The notes under the pieces: generated by a model
Told to the model about the DNA's origin: nothing
Seen by the model: the letters and a program-made list of their open reading frames with translations, nothing else
Databases searched by the model: none
Made by a program: the position numbers and the translations under genes
NCBI GenBank assembly: GCA_012845835.1
Contig: JABAKD010000028.1
Location: 6,486,796 to 6,550,795, forward strand
Direction of reading: 5' to 3'
From: Undaria pinnatifida
Taxonomy: Eukaryota > Sar > Phaeophyceae > Laminariales > Alariaceae
DNA: 64,000 bases
Part shown: piece by piece, positions 22,170 through 32,737 of the stretch
Numbering within the stretch: position 1 is the stretch's first letter
Layout: each line of letters starts with the position of its first letter

Positions 22170-22740
22170 TTTCCCATCGAGTGTTGCTAACTCAAGCTCT
22201 CGCGCTTTCCGCAAGTCAATTTGTGCTCAAGAAAAAAGTCCCCAAGAATTTGATCGAGTTTTGTTAAGGTATTAGTGGGGTATTAGTCCGTTTGACCTCT
22301 TGCAAAAGGTTAACCAATAGCTTACCCAAACTAAGCCTTGTAACACTCTCCCCCCCTGAAACGACGGGATAGCAGGTCGGCCGGATATACGGGCGGACCT
22401 CTGCCAATATCCAAGCGGTTTTATTTCCTGGGTATACCGGGGAGAGTATTTTTCAAGTTCGACATGGATGGGGAAAGTCGGCAAAAGTTTATTATTGTGG
22501 ATGGTCGGATTTGAGTCCACGACCCAAAAACCATGGTCTGTCGACGACGCCACTTGTTAAGGTATTCGTGGGGTATTACTCCGTTCGACCACTCACTTAC
22601 AAAAGGTTAACCAATAGCTTACCCAAACTAAGCCTTATACCAGTATGCACTCGGGGGGATTTGAACTCACGAAACTGACCTATCCAGGCTCGAGGATAAC
22701 CTCATACGCCACGGTTTGGCAACCGGCTATCGTGGCATGA
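22170..22740 (-). repeat. tRNA-derived SINE, split by an insert
   Basis: On the minus strand the 22735-22640 part has an A-box-like TGGCGTATGAGG and a B-box-like AGTTCAAATCC. The SINE body continues at 22252-22170 (GACTTTTTTCTTGAGCACAA region). The two parts are separated by 22262-22635. The intact relative at 50.4-50.6 kb lacks the insert. Confidence 0.65.
22262..22635. mobile_element. Small insert with ~77-bp direct terminal repeats (TRIM/SMART-like)
   Basis: The first repeat (22262-22340) begins TGTTAAGGTATTAGTGGGG and ends CCTTGTAACA. The second (22557-22635) is about 90 percent alike by eye. TG..CA ends and a 370-bp total length suggest a very small non-autonomous LTR element. The interior also carries a second tRNA-like head on the minus strand (GGACTCAAATCC at about 22507-22518). 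Confidence 0.5.
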
Positions 22741-22887
22741 ACCTGCGGAAGGAGCCTTACAAGCACTATGCGCAACCCCCTACGGACGAGGTGCGCGCCC
22801 ATTTTTTTTCCTGAGCCCCCCAACATGACGAGAAGAGCTCCATTTTTCCCCACCCCAAACCTGATTTTGGGGTGGAAAAAAATGAAA

Positions 22888-23132
22888 GACGCGTGCTACG
22901 ATAGAGGTAGCGCGTTTTTCGTCTGAAATGTTTTCTGAATGACGGGGCTCCTTAACGCAAAGTCGTCGGGAAAACGCCATTTTTGTCGTTGCATGATTCT
23001 CGCTGTATGCCTAGGCCATGGTGGTTTTGTTCTGGTTTTCTCCAAATCAGCTTTTGGGAGAGGTCTTAAGCTCCCAAATTGAGGAATAGCATGAAGAAAA
23101 AAAAGCGGTGCACCTCTATCGTAGAACGCGAC
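22888..23132 (+). repeat. Family A element, copy 10, with 4-bp target duplication
   Basis: GACGCGTGCTACGATAGAGG to CCTCTATCGTAGAACGCGAC, flanked by GAAA (22884-22887 and 23133-23136). All interior landmarks are present. Confidence 0.85.
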
Positions 23133-23452
23133 GAAAAGTGCAACCCGACGGACAACCTCACCATGGCCTAGGCGAATACCAAAAAAATAATACTGCGAAA
23201 ACGAAACAAAAAAACACGGTGGTTTTGGGGCTAAGGTGAGTGCCGTCGATCAGAAAACGTTTTGAGCCAAAATTGTGGTTCCTAGAGCTATGGTGGCACG
23301 CGTCTTTGCAAACGTGTTTTTTTTTTTTTTCGTTTGATGAGGAATCATGACGAATCAACAGGAGGGGCGGGGAGGCCGTCACGTTTCAAAATTTGGTTGG
23401 TCACAGCACACGAAAACCTGCAGCTATCTTCATGTACCAAACGACGTATTAC

Positions 23453-24197
23453 CTCGGTATGGTGTCGATGGTGGTGATGTCCAGAACCGTGCCGTTTTCC
23501 CCCCTTGCCAAGATCATCTCCCGCGGGTACCGCCGTTAGCAATGTCCCTTCCCCTCTGGACCCCGCATTCACCGTCACCGCCGCCGTAGTAGATCCGACA
23601 ACGGGTGCTTCCGCGTGACGATCATGTTTCTGTTCCCCTTCGTCCCCTTTAACGACATCCGCAATCAAGTCAGCTTTCGCAACCCCCCCTCCGTCTTGCG
23701 CGGGAGGCAGTCGGTCTTGCTGCGTAGAAATGATGTCGTTATTTCCTTTCCCCCCGGCTTTGCGAAGATGGAAAGCAGCCTCTGCATTTGGTGGTGATAG
23801 CTCTCTATCTGTCAGAACACCACCATTTCCACCCCCTTTTATGATCCAGGGCTGGTTTGGGGGTTCTTCTGCCGAGGGTGCTCTATCTTGTGGAGAATCT
23901 TCGGCCTCGATGACAGCTACGGCCTCAGGATCGACATCGCTCATCGACTTTGATTGCCTGGCGTCCACGCTGTCCATCGAGCCTCGCTCTGAGCCTAGGT
24001 GTTGGTTGCTGGGCTCTTCTTGCCGAAAACCTAACTTTTCCTTCATTCCGGTGGGCAAGGACTTACCTGTGTTCGAAGATGGGCCACCTGCGGCCGCATC
24101 ACCCGTCGACTGCACGAACGACCCGGCCTTCGCCGCGTCTGTGGCGAGGGAGGGGAAAAGGCGCACCCGAGGGGGAGTTAGAGGTAACGCATTCAGC
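23453..24197 (-). CDS. Long disordered exon with His-rich end
   Basis: An open minus-strand frame from acceptor CCATCTAG (24198-24199) to donor GAG|GTAATA (23451-23452). It is Ser/Pro/Gly/Asp-rich (for example PEAVAVIEAEDSPQDRAPSA) and ends with a His cluster, HHHHRHHTE. A consensus donor CAG|GTAAGT lies inside it at 24065-24066, so a shorter isoform (24197-24067) is possible. The downstream end is phase 0 and fits the exon at 18.5 kb. The opposite strand is open for 219 codons, but its peptide is compositionally incoherent. No family is recognised; it is probably a disordered linker of the long gene. Confidence 0.4.
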
Positions 24198-24482
24198 CTA
24201 GATGGGAATGGCGGTAAGATGTACAACAGAGAGGGCAACAAACGGCGACGCACAGAGGTATGTGCATGCACAAAAAGAGATTGCAATCTCGATGGGCAGC
24301 GTATATTTTTGCTCGATGATGGGTCGGCTTCAGCTGTGGTACAGTACCCGATTGGAGATTCGACCTCGCCTACCCCACATGTGTGGTGATAAGAAAACAC
24401 GTACACGACAACGGCTACGGTAGGGGGGATGTCACGACGGTGTTAGTTATGATATACGCCCCCATTTGTCACACTTGTGTTT

Positions 24483-24675
24483 TCACCACTCTCCCCGAGT
24501 GAAAAGTTACTTCACCTGCAAAACAACTTTGAGGAATTTGTTTGGCGCGGTGGCGTAGCGGACGATTCCGCAACGTTTTTCAACGGTTTCATGTGGCCAA
24601 CTCTTGACCAGAAAAACGAAAGCTTAAGACCGTTAAGAGATGGGAGGGTCGCTCGCGCGAGTGACCCCGAACCAC
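24483..24675. repeat. Family B element, copy 10
   Basis: Left CCACTCTCCCCGAGTG, interior TTTGGCGCGGTGGCGTAGCG, right GTCGCTCGCGCGAGTGACCC. Confidence 0.6.
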
Positions 24676-24725
24676 CACTAAAAGAGGCCTCCTAAATGAA
24701 ACTTCTACCGTAGCCAAGGCCCATC

Positions 24726-24984
24726 GACGCGTGGTACCATAGAGGTATCACTTTTCGCCTGAACTGGTTTCTGAATGACGGGCCTCCTTAACCCAAAATC
24801 GTCCAAAATAAAATATTTATTGGGCGTGGTTCTTGTTGTGTACCTAGGCCACATGTGGTATTTATTTCTCCGGTACAGCAGTTTCGCATTCTTCTCCAAA
24901 TCAGTTTTTGGGGAGAGCTCTCGAGCTCTCCCAAATTGAAGAACCTCAGAAAATGAGCGGCGCACCTCTGTCGTAGCACGCGTC
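24726..24984 (+). repeat. Family A element, copy 11, with 4-bp target duplication
   Basis: GACGCGTGGTACCATAGAGG to CCTCTGTCGTAGCACGCGTC, flanked by CATC (24722-24725 and 24985-24988). Confidence 0.85.
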
Positions 24985-25324
24985 CATCGCCATTCATCAC
25001 AACACGTCAACACGGCTTTCAAGCATAGTCCATCAGGGAAAATACTTTCCTGGAAGGCTCTTCTTCTCAGCGAACTATATCTTGTCATCACAATACTTTA
25101 AATATGTTAAAACATAATCCAGACCATACCAAACACCTTTTCCTGTCGAGACCGTTTTTTTTTTATTGTTCCCCGCCGGTGGAAGTACGACTAATATCTG
25201 ACGCACGTGCACGCGTGCTTACGATAGAGTTATTATTAACACGCGCACACTACAATACAGGCGCCACCACAGTTTTTCTGAGGTTCCTCACCTTGGGGGG
25301 TTAAGACATATCCTTCTTAACCCA

Positions 25325-25618
25325 GAGACATCCCACGGTATGGCAGGGTTGCCGCACAAACGTCCCTGAACTCCTCACATGAGGAGCTCAGCATCTCACC
25401 ACCACCACCCGAAAAATGACTTCGAAGGCATTCGTTCGCACAGCCCCGACCAAGCTTCTATGCGCCTTTTCCAAGACCCCCAAAAAATGTGTACTCGTGA
25501 AATTGACTCGACTTTATAATGACTAACCGCTAGTTCTTCACGTGAAGAGGCCATTCGGACAGGTACATTATTGGTTAATCCAACAACTAACTGCAACCCC
25601 TACCCTACCGTGGAATGA
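25325..25618. repeat. Family C element, copy 3
   Basis: ACATCCCACGGTATGGCAGG at the left and CCCTACCGTGGAATGACTCC at the right. It shares the GAACTCCTCACATGAGGAGC hairpin and the GACTTCGAAGGCATTCGTTC block with copy 1. Confidence 0.6.
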
Positions 25619-25624
25619 CTCCAC

Positions 25625-25818
25625 AAAAAATGGAACTTTGGAGAAGAATGCAACTGCTGCCGGATGAAAAATCCCATGGCCTAGGTACACAACGAAAATC
25701 ATCATGCAAAACCAAAAACGGCCTAGTTTCGACGATTTTGGGTTAAGGAGCGAATCGTCATTTCAGAAAAACCGTTTCATACGAAAAAGTGCTAGGTACC
25801 TCTATCGTAGCACGCGTC
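25625..25818 (-). repeat. Family A element, right-end fragments
   Basis: Partial copy ending CCTCTATCGTAGCACGCGTC, with CCCATGGCCTAGGTACAC and GGGTTAAGGAGC inside. Similar end fragments lie at about 7380-7648, 8760-9020, 14741-14830, 23159-23304 and 29128-29403. Confidence 0.6.
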
Positions 25819-26139
25819 TTAAGGTGTGCCCCCTTTTTGGCTATGTAACAATCTCCGAATGACGAGGTGCGCACTTTAACCCAAACATTCTCTTAAGAAA
25901 CGCCCCATTCTCGAATTTTCATCGGATTGCACTGTCGTTTTTGTCCAAAATCGCCGTTCGGGTGGGGTGTATAGAGCTCCTCCTCAAGCAGCCACCCGCA
26001 CCCTCGAGAGACAACAAAATCGGTGACACCCACATTATCGTGTAACTTGTGTGACCGGCATCACAACGGTGTACCTTATCTGATGAAAAAATCGTGTAAA
26101 AAAATGATACATCTATAGACCTAGTCTACCCTCTGGTAC

Positions 26140-26306
26140 CTTTTTCTGGATCGCTGTTGCCCTTGTCGTCGTTAGAAGCGCTGCGGCTGCTGCTTGCGGC
26201 GGAGGCACTGCCTTCGGACGAGCTCCATCCCAGCTTGATAACGAGCATGCTTCTCCACCAGTTTTGAAGAGTCATGGCCGCACATACGCGAGGGCTGTAA
26301 CTGCGC
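26140..26306 (-). CDS. Possible exon (weak)
   Basis: A block between a possible acceptor CCCACAG and donor AAG|GTACCA. Two frames are open for most of it. One ends NDDKGNSDPEK at the donor. The other reads SKLVEKHARYQAGMELVRRQ, which looks like coiled coil, but stops before the donor. Because neither frame is clearly better, this is only a candidate exon of the long gene. Confidence 0.25.
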
Positions 26307-26607
26307 CTGTGGGCATATACAACGAATCTGACGTGGTGAGCTCGAGTTTGTGGATAAACTTTGCATGCATTATTATACGAAATGAGAGCTTGTAGAAGTT
26401 GACGACAGCATATTACGTTTAGTTTGTAATAGAGAGGGAATGCCATGTACACAAATGTCAAAAGCGTGAAATAACTCCTCTATCTAGCAGGCAGTGCCCA
26501 AAAACAGCATTCTGTATGCCGACGAGCGCATGTTGCAGCAGGGATAGCAGCCTACACGAGCATAATAAGGCAGTACCGCAGCTGCCAGGCCAGCAGCCGA
26601 AGCGTTG

Positions 26608-26613
26608 TCGTCG

Positions 26614-26676
<63 letters not shown>

Positions 26677-26677
26677 C

Positions 26678-26726
<49 letters not shown>

Positions 26727-26737
26727 ATTGTTGTTTT
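26608..26737. repeat. (TTG)n microsatellite
   Basis: About 40 TTG/GTT units with three interruptions. All frames give homopolymers (Cys, Thr on the complement). Confidence 0.95.
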
Positions 26738-27119
26738 TAGTCTGCGGCTGGCGGGTCTTGTCTGAGGAGGGGTGAGTTTAAAAATACGGACACAGCGTTG
26801 TACATAATCAAGGGGGAAGGACACTCATTTTTCCATGTGGCACGAACGGCGCCTATAGTACACTCGGAGTGCACGATACTCCCGGGGTGTGTTTTCCAGA
26901 ATAAAACGACGGTAACAAAAAACTAAAAGTAGGCGTCTGCGCAAAGCACATTGCTTCGCGCCCTATTCATAGGTACAATGCAAAAACATAGGTTGTATCT
27001 CACCAGTCGGGGGGCTTGAAGGCCGCTTTCTTCAGGAGGCTAATCTACATCGCGATTACTCTTAGACCCTTAAACATTTTCCCACGGCAACTATATCCTT
27101 TCTGGAACCAGTAAGGTCA

Positions 27120-27800
27120 GGGGGTACCGTATTCAACAAAAGATAACACACCCCGGTGATAAAGTTTTGGAGTTACAAAAAATGTATCACCGGGTGTGGT
27201 ATTATGTGGGGGGGGTGTTATCTTATGTAACCCCAGTGACAACGTGCAGGTCGCAGGGACCATGAAGGGGATGTGATAAACCAGGGGGTGTGATAACACT
27301 GCCGCACACTTGCAGGGGGTGTGGTAATGAGGGTGTGTGATCAGAAGGGGCTGTGATAACGCTTGCAAAGGATTGCTGCTGCCGCACAATTGCAAGGGTG
27401 TGGTGTTGCGGGGGTGTGATAACACTGCCTGCAACAATTACCGGACGCTGCCACATTGCCGTCTGTTGCTGCGCCAGCTGCAGCAGTAGCGGCAGCAGCA
27501 GCAACAGGCGTAGAACAAGTTTCCTCGCGTTGAAAAAACGAGGTGATCAGTCGAGGCTGCGCTGCTGCGGTCGAAGCAGCTGTCGAAGCAGCTGTCGAAG
27601 GAGTAAGCTGCGGCGAGTTCTGTTCTCCCTCCCCGTCCATGTTGTTGGATATCTCCATACCAGATGGTTCCCACAGGGGTGTATAGTGCGGGATCACAGG
27701 ACAGATGCCGCATCACCCGGGTGATAGTAGCAGGGATCCCGTGAAAACATCCGGCGCAACCTCAGGGGGGATGTTATCTTATGTAACCCCGGTGTTAGTT
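27120..27800. repeat. GGGTGTGATAACAC minisatellite region
   Basis: Recurrent GGGGTGTGATAACACTGC-type blocks and two copies of GTTATCTTATGTAACCCC (27218, 27773). Irregular spacing. It overlaps the doubtful Ala/Thr-rich exon. Confidence 0.6.
27430..27665 (-). CDS. Possible Ala/Thr-rich exon
   Basis: The minus-strand frame reads SGMEISNNMDGEGEQNSPQL, then repeated STAA tripeptides and AAAAATAAAGAATDGNVAAS up to a possible donor (GTAATT) near 27437. The repeats come from a GCAGCTGTCGAA duplication visible on the plus strand at 27578-27600. No clean acceptor was found, and the surrounding DNA is a minisatellite, so coding status is doubtful. Confidence 0.25.
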
Positions 27801-28397
27801 CTCCTTTTTGCTTGAGATGAAAAGAAGTTTTCACGGGGTGTTGCATTATTTGGGGTGTGTGCTATCGTATTTGGGCGTGTTATCTTTCGTCGTATACAGT
27901 CCTTGCTGCATGCATCAAAACGCCGCAGAAAGGGGAGAGGGGGCACATGCCACAGCAACCACAACCCTTGATCACTTGAGAAGCTCTACATCCAACCAAA
28001 ATTTGAGAAAACTCGTGAGTTGTCCCCCATGTCCTAGGTGTGTGTAAAACGAAAAATATCTTTAAACCCAAGTGGGATCCCAGTAGGACATAGGACAGGT
28101 TGTTCGACACATGACGCGGTGTAGAGATACCCGCCCGCCCCCCCCCCCCCCCCCCTAGGCTCCTCATCCGAGGAGGGAGCTCTACACGTGGTATGGCCTC
28201 TCACCCGCCCCAAAAACAAACTGCTGAGAAGATTGAGTATGTAACCCGATGATAACTACCGTGGCCGAGGTGTACAAAAACAAAAAATCACAATGGCAAG
28301 CCAACCAAAGATCAAGGCTACGGTATTTTAGTACATCATACTCTATCATTATGTACCCCCCAAATGTCGTTACCACCCTGCCTGAGGTGTCACACTA

Positions 28398-28608
28398 TCA
28401 TACTCGCGCGAGTGCTGTAGCTCACTGACAAAAACACACACGAACACACACACGTTCGGCATTTTTTTTGGTGCAGCGTAGCTAAGCATGGCTTTTTGTA
28501 TTCACATCGAAAACCTAAAACAGCACGAAAGACTGTCGCCGCAAATAACTGGGGGGGGGGGGGGGGGGGTGTCACTCGCGCGAGTGACCCCGAGCCACTG
28601 CGAGCAAG
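28398..28608. repeat. Family B element, copy 11
   Basis: Left CTCGCGCGAGTGCTGTAGC, interior TGGTGCAGCGTAGCTAAGCA, right GTCACTCGCGCGAGTGACCC. Contains a 19-G run just inside the right end. Confidence 0.65.
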
Positions 28609-29760
28609 CAAAAGGTCCCCCAAAAGGGGACCCACCCTCCTACCGTTCCATTGGTCCAAACAAGAATAACCGTGCTGCACAAGTAGCCCCGCCGCCCCGT
28701 GAGTCGGACACATTTTGACCTCCGAGAAGTACTGCCGGATGAACAATCCCATGTCCTCTAGGTATGTATGCAAGAAAATCATGAACGCAAAACAAGAATT
28801 ACTCTCCCACGATTTTGGGTGTCAAGGAGCCCCACCGCGTCAGTCGGCAATCCCTTGGCGAAGAAGTGCTCTTACTGCTGCGCAGTCACTCCTACTGTGC
28901 CACAACACCTTTTCTAGTTAGCCAATTGGAGAGCTTGGCAGGTAGTCTTCTTCAGGAGGAGGGTCATCCACATCGCGATTACACAGCGCGGTTACTCTGT
29001 GCAACCCTTATGCCCCCCACAGCGCGACTACCCTTTCCAAAAGGATGGCCTGACGAAAATGCTGCGGCGGGCGTAGGCGCACGCCATTGTTTTTTCTGAC
29101 GCTCCTAACCGTTTCACTTCGATGAAACGGTCGAGGTGCGCCACATTTTTCTGGGGTTTTCCTCGGTTTGGGAGCTTAAGACACCTCTCCCCAAAAGAAG
29201 ATTTGCGTAAAACTAAACTGCTAGAAGACCGGATGAAAACTCCCATGGCCGGCCCTAGGGTACACGACCAAAATCATTCAAAAAACAAAAAATGGCCCAT
29301 TATTTTTTTTTTCCCCGATAATTGTTGGGTTAAGGAGCTCTCCGTCATTCAGAAATCTTTTCAGACGAAAAGCACCCCCACCACCTCTATCGTAAGACGC
29401 GTCTTAAGGCCCTCTAGCTCTCACCCAAAAAGCTGGTTCTTTTTTTCCAGCGAACTGAAGGTGCAACCCGATGAACAGAACCCACGGGCTAGGCGCACAA
29501 AACTGTTCATCTTGCAGGGCAACAATGAATGGCATTCCAACAAATGTATTGGCAGCTATAATGAGGAGTCCCGTCGTTCAGGAAACGATTTTCGCCAAGG
29601 AGCGGTATGCCTTGATGCCTCTATCGTAGGAAGTGTCAGGTGGCACTCGCTACACAAATATCAACGCCGCAACAAAGGGCGACGAGTGGATACCTCACCA
29701 GTTGCCCAGAACGCCGTAAAAAGGAGAAGGATGGATACCGTATCACATTCTACATCTCAC

Positions 29761-29923
29761 CACTTGGAGGGCTTGTAGCTGGTTTTCTTCAGGAGGCTCA
29801 TCCACACCTCGATGACCCTTTGACCCTTATCCTTGTCCCACAGTCCCTCTATCTTCACCACGTCCCTCTCCAACGCCGCCACCCGATGCATGATCAGAGC
29901 CAAATCCTCGGTAGAAGGGCCCG
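29761..29923 (-). CDS. Coiled-coil exon with WMSLLKK motif
   Basis: An exon between acceptor GACAAACAG (29924-29925) and donor AAGTG|GTGAGA (29759-29760). It reads STEDLALIMHRVAALERDVV, then IEGLWDKDKGQRVIEVWMSL and LKKTSYKPSK, ending in a split Trp codon. The first part is coiled coil; the second looks like a short conserved helical cap. Two decayed relatives lie at about 27.0 and 28.95 kb. Its splice phase differs from the phase-0 exons downstream, so the intervening exon structure is incomplete in my model. Confidence 0.55.
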
Positions 29924-30135
29924 CTGTTTGTCATTACACCGTGGCCGCGAAGTGTGTTTGATCAAGCATCGAGATAGTCGATAGAAACGGAGGTCTGGGC
30001 AACATCTTAGTACCAGTAAGGCGACATATGTAAATACTGTGTGCGTACTAAATGCGCAGAAAATAGCAGTCTGGGTATCGGTACAACGGTGAGCACTACA
30101 CGTGTTCGCAGGGGTACGGCACTGATACGTGTATG

Positions 30136-30402
30136 ATGCAGACCGCGGCTGTTGTTGACGAAGAGGTTTTCGAGCGGCGAAAACTAGACCATCAACCGAC
30201 CTATTTGGCCACGAGACTAGACTGTCAGAAACGCCGCAATAATTTTGTAGAAAACAAGTACAGCACGCCCGGCTACAACCGGCAGCCCGGGTACGGTGCA
30301 AGCTCGCCCGAGGCCGCCCCCGGCACAGTCGAGGTGTGGGAGCACGATGAGGGAGTTTCGGACCGAGGAGCAATCCTCATCGGTAGCACAGCCATAATAT
30401 AG
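30136..30402 (+). CDS. Small ORF, hypothetical (88 aa)
   Basis: A plus-strand ATG frame to a TAG, reading MQTAAVVDEEVFERRKLDHQ at the start, STPGYNRQPGYGASSPEAAP in the middle and ending IGSTAII. Its composition is protein-like: balanced, polar, with Tyr/Pro-rich repeats. It runs antisense to the long minus-strand gene, in what would be an intron. No family or signal peptide is recognised. It could be an intron-nested gene, one exon of a plus-strand gene, or chance. The minus-strand frame here is also open but Cys/Arg-rich and unlikely. Confidence 0.25.
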   Translation: MQTAAVVDEEVFERRKLDHQPTYLATRLDCQKRRNNFVENKYSTPGYNRQPGYGASSPEAAPGTVEVWEHDEGVSDRGAILIGSTAII

Positions 30403-30846
30403 CTAAAAAAATCGCCTAAGGAAAGCTGAGAGGAGCGCTCGGCGCACACCGCTAACAACGCCGTATCTCCATTTATAAAACAGCTACATATAACTGGTAA
30501 CCGACAGCACCACCAAAGGTGTGGGTGCGTGGTTTACATGTGCCATGCACTGGTGAGACAAAAGGCTGACTGTCTGCTGTTGTAGTCAATGAAATGGAGG
30601 GACGACCGCGGGCATGCGCTACTGTGGTGCTGTTATGTTAAAAAAAGTCACGCCTGCTGCGATAGAGGTGCCCTTTTTTCGCGAAACTATTTTCTGAATA
30701 AGTCGGGACTCCTTAACCCGAGTATCACTGTAATACGCTGTAGTTTGCGTAAAATTTTGTTTCCGGTTAATACCTAAGGTCATGAGATTGCTGGTCGGGT
30801 TTCGATTTAATTTTTCTGGAAAAAAACGGTTTTTGGGTTAACAAGG

Positions 30847-31126
30847 GACGCGTGCTACGATGGAGGTTCACCCCCTCTTTTCTGAGGCTTCTCAATTTGG
30901 GAGCTTTTTTTTTTTTTTTTTTTTCCTTTTCCAACAGAAACCGATTTGGGAAAAAAATAAAACTGCTAGAAACCGGATGAAACCTCCCCCCCATTGTCTA
31001 GCCTAGATACACAACGAGATTCACGCAAAGAAAAAATGCTTATTTGCGACGATTTCGGGCTAAGGAGCCCTGCCATTCAGAAACAATCTTAGAAAGAGAA
31101 GTGCCCCCTCTAAGGTAGCACGCGTC
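30847..31126 (-). repeat. Family A element, copy 12
   Basis: GACGCGTGCTACGATGGAGG to CCTCTAAGGTAGCACGCGTC, with a T-run at 30905-30924. Flanks are AAGG and AAAG, only a weak duplication. A truncated copy with left end GCCTGCTGCGATAGAGG lies just upstream at about 30650-30845. Confidence 0.7.
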
Positions 31127-31812
31127 AAAGAAAGGCAAAAAAAAACTCATTCACGTAAGGAGCCTCAGAGAAAACAATTGTTGAACCCCTACCGAGTAGC
31201 GCATGTTTCGAGGACTTTTTTTCCATCTCTTTATCATCGTGGGCAAGCTGCATCGAGGTCTCACCCGCTCCGAAATGCGCTAAAACTAATGTATCCGACA
31301 CATTCTACGATAGAGGCACCTAAGGTACACGCCACGTTTTCGTTTTTGGCTAAATTGTTTTTCTGAATGACACAGCAGTGCTTGCTCCTTAACCCCAACT
31401 CGTCGTAATTTCATTCCTTTATCGCTTTTTTTTTCTTGGGGGGTGGTGGTACCTAGGCCATAGTATGGTACCTAGGCCATAGTATTGTCCGTCATCGGGT
31501 TGCAATTTTTTTTCCTTCATCAACACCATTTTTTGTTGGGTTAAGAAAGGTCATTTTTTTAGTCAAGAATGGAATACATGTATTCACTTTAGGAGCCTCA
31601 GAAAAAAATGGGCACACAAATACCGCAGCCTCTGGGTCATCCGTGCTACGTTAAAACTCGCACGGTGAAATCTCTCATACACAAATACCGCAGCATCTGG
31701 GTCATCCATGCTACGTTAAAACTGGCACGATGAAATCTGACGCGCGTGCTACGGGAGACAGAGCTGCACACACAATTTATTTTGAGGCCTCCTCAATTGA
31801 GAAGGTCCTTAC

Positions 31813-32007
31813 CGACACCGAACAACTGGTTGTGAGTCGTCAAACAGCAGCAGGGGTTATGCAATTTCAGCTTCTTCAACGAGGAACTGCCTCTTAGTCC
31901 GACGCCATTACGAGTGTGTACTTGTTCAAGGACCAGCGCATGCCAAGATACTGGTCGGATTGCCCGAGCGAACGCCTTCGAAGCCCCGCTTTGGGTGAGA
32001 TATTGAG
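31813..32007 (-). CDS. Possible exon of 5' part of the long gene
   Basis: Open block between acceptor AATATTAATAG and a good donor GTCG|GTAAGG (31811-31812). It reads AQYLTQSGASKAFARAIRPV, SWHALVLEQVHTRNGVGLRG and ends LTTHNQLFGV. No motif is recognised. It is on the same strand and in the right order to be an exon of the gene starting at 34.9 kb, but the phases were not fully reconciled. Confidence 0.35.
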
Positions 32008-32400
32008 CTATTAATATTAATTTTGGGAGCTCGGAAACGTCGTGCGATGACTCTTGTGATAACAAAAAAAAAAAAGTTGAAGTGCAAAACTCGGCGAACA
32101 ATTACATGGCTTTTTAACACTACCGTCAAAATATGTAACGGATTGTATCGCAATTCGATGCGAGTCGACAAGGGAAGAAAGGATTTGGGGTCTTCTTGCG
32201 ACGAACAAATGAAGGCGCGTACCGTAGTGGGGAAGGGAGAGAATAAACCATATTAGTGACCCCCGGCGGCTCCGAGTTACGACTAGGGAGGGAGAAGGAT
32301 GAATAACCGTCCGGAACATAATGGAAGATATGAGCAAAAGACAAAACATAATGTACAAACTCTATCAACGGTGTCCGGTAATTTCTGATTTGTGAAGCAC

Positions 32401-32462
32401 CTCCAGTCGGGAATGTTCTGGGCGAAAACCGCGCAGTCCCTGTTGCGAATCCTGCGGAGTAT
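32401..32462 (-). CDS. Possible short exon
   Basis: A 62-bp block between acceptor CACGTTTCAG (32463-32464) and donor GGAG|GTGCTT (32399-32400), reading ILRRIRNRDCAVFAQNIPDW. Basic, with good splice signals but too short to classify. Confidence 0.35.
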
Positions 32463-32737
32463 CTGAAACGTGTTGGGTGTTGCTTGCACATTGGATACAG
32501 CAGTGCTAACGGCCTGATGACATTAAGGAGTTAGAACTGCACATTTCCCTTAATTTTCGTGGGAATTACGATGCCGGATGTCTTCGTTTGAGAGGCCTTT
32601 TGCGTTGCGCGATTGTGCAGCCTAGCCCACTTGAAGCTCCAATTGATGGTCTCTTTATGAGATACGGGGTGTCGAAAGTGCAACCCATACAACAGCACAA
32701 GTCCAAAATCAGGCAGAATATCCGGGAATTAGATCAC

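Noticed and set aside
23730-24389. 219-aa plus-strand ORF
   Set aside because: Opposite the minus exon at 23.5-24.2 kb, which has better splice signals and a more protein-like composition; the plus peptide lacks any recognisable organisation.
26516-26824. Poly-Cys (plus) and poly-Thr (minus) ORFs
   Set aside because: Translations of the TTG microsatellite only.
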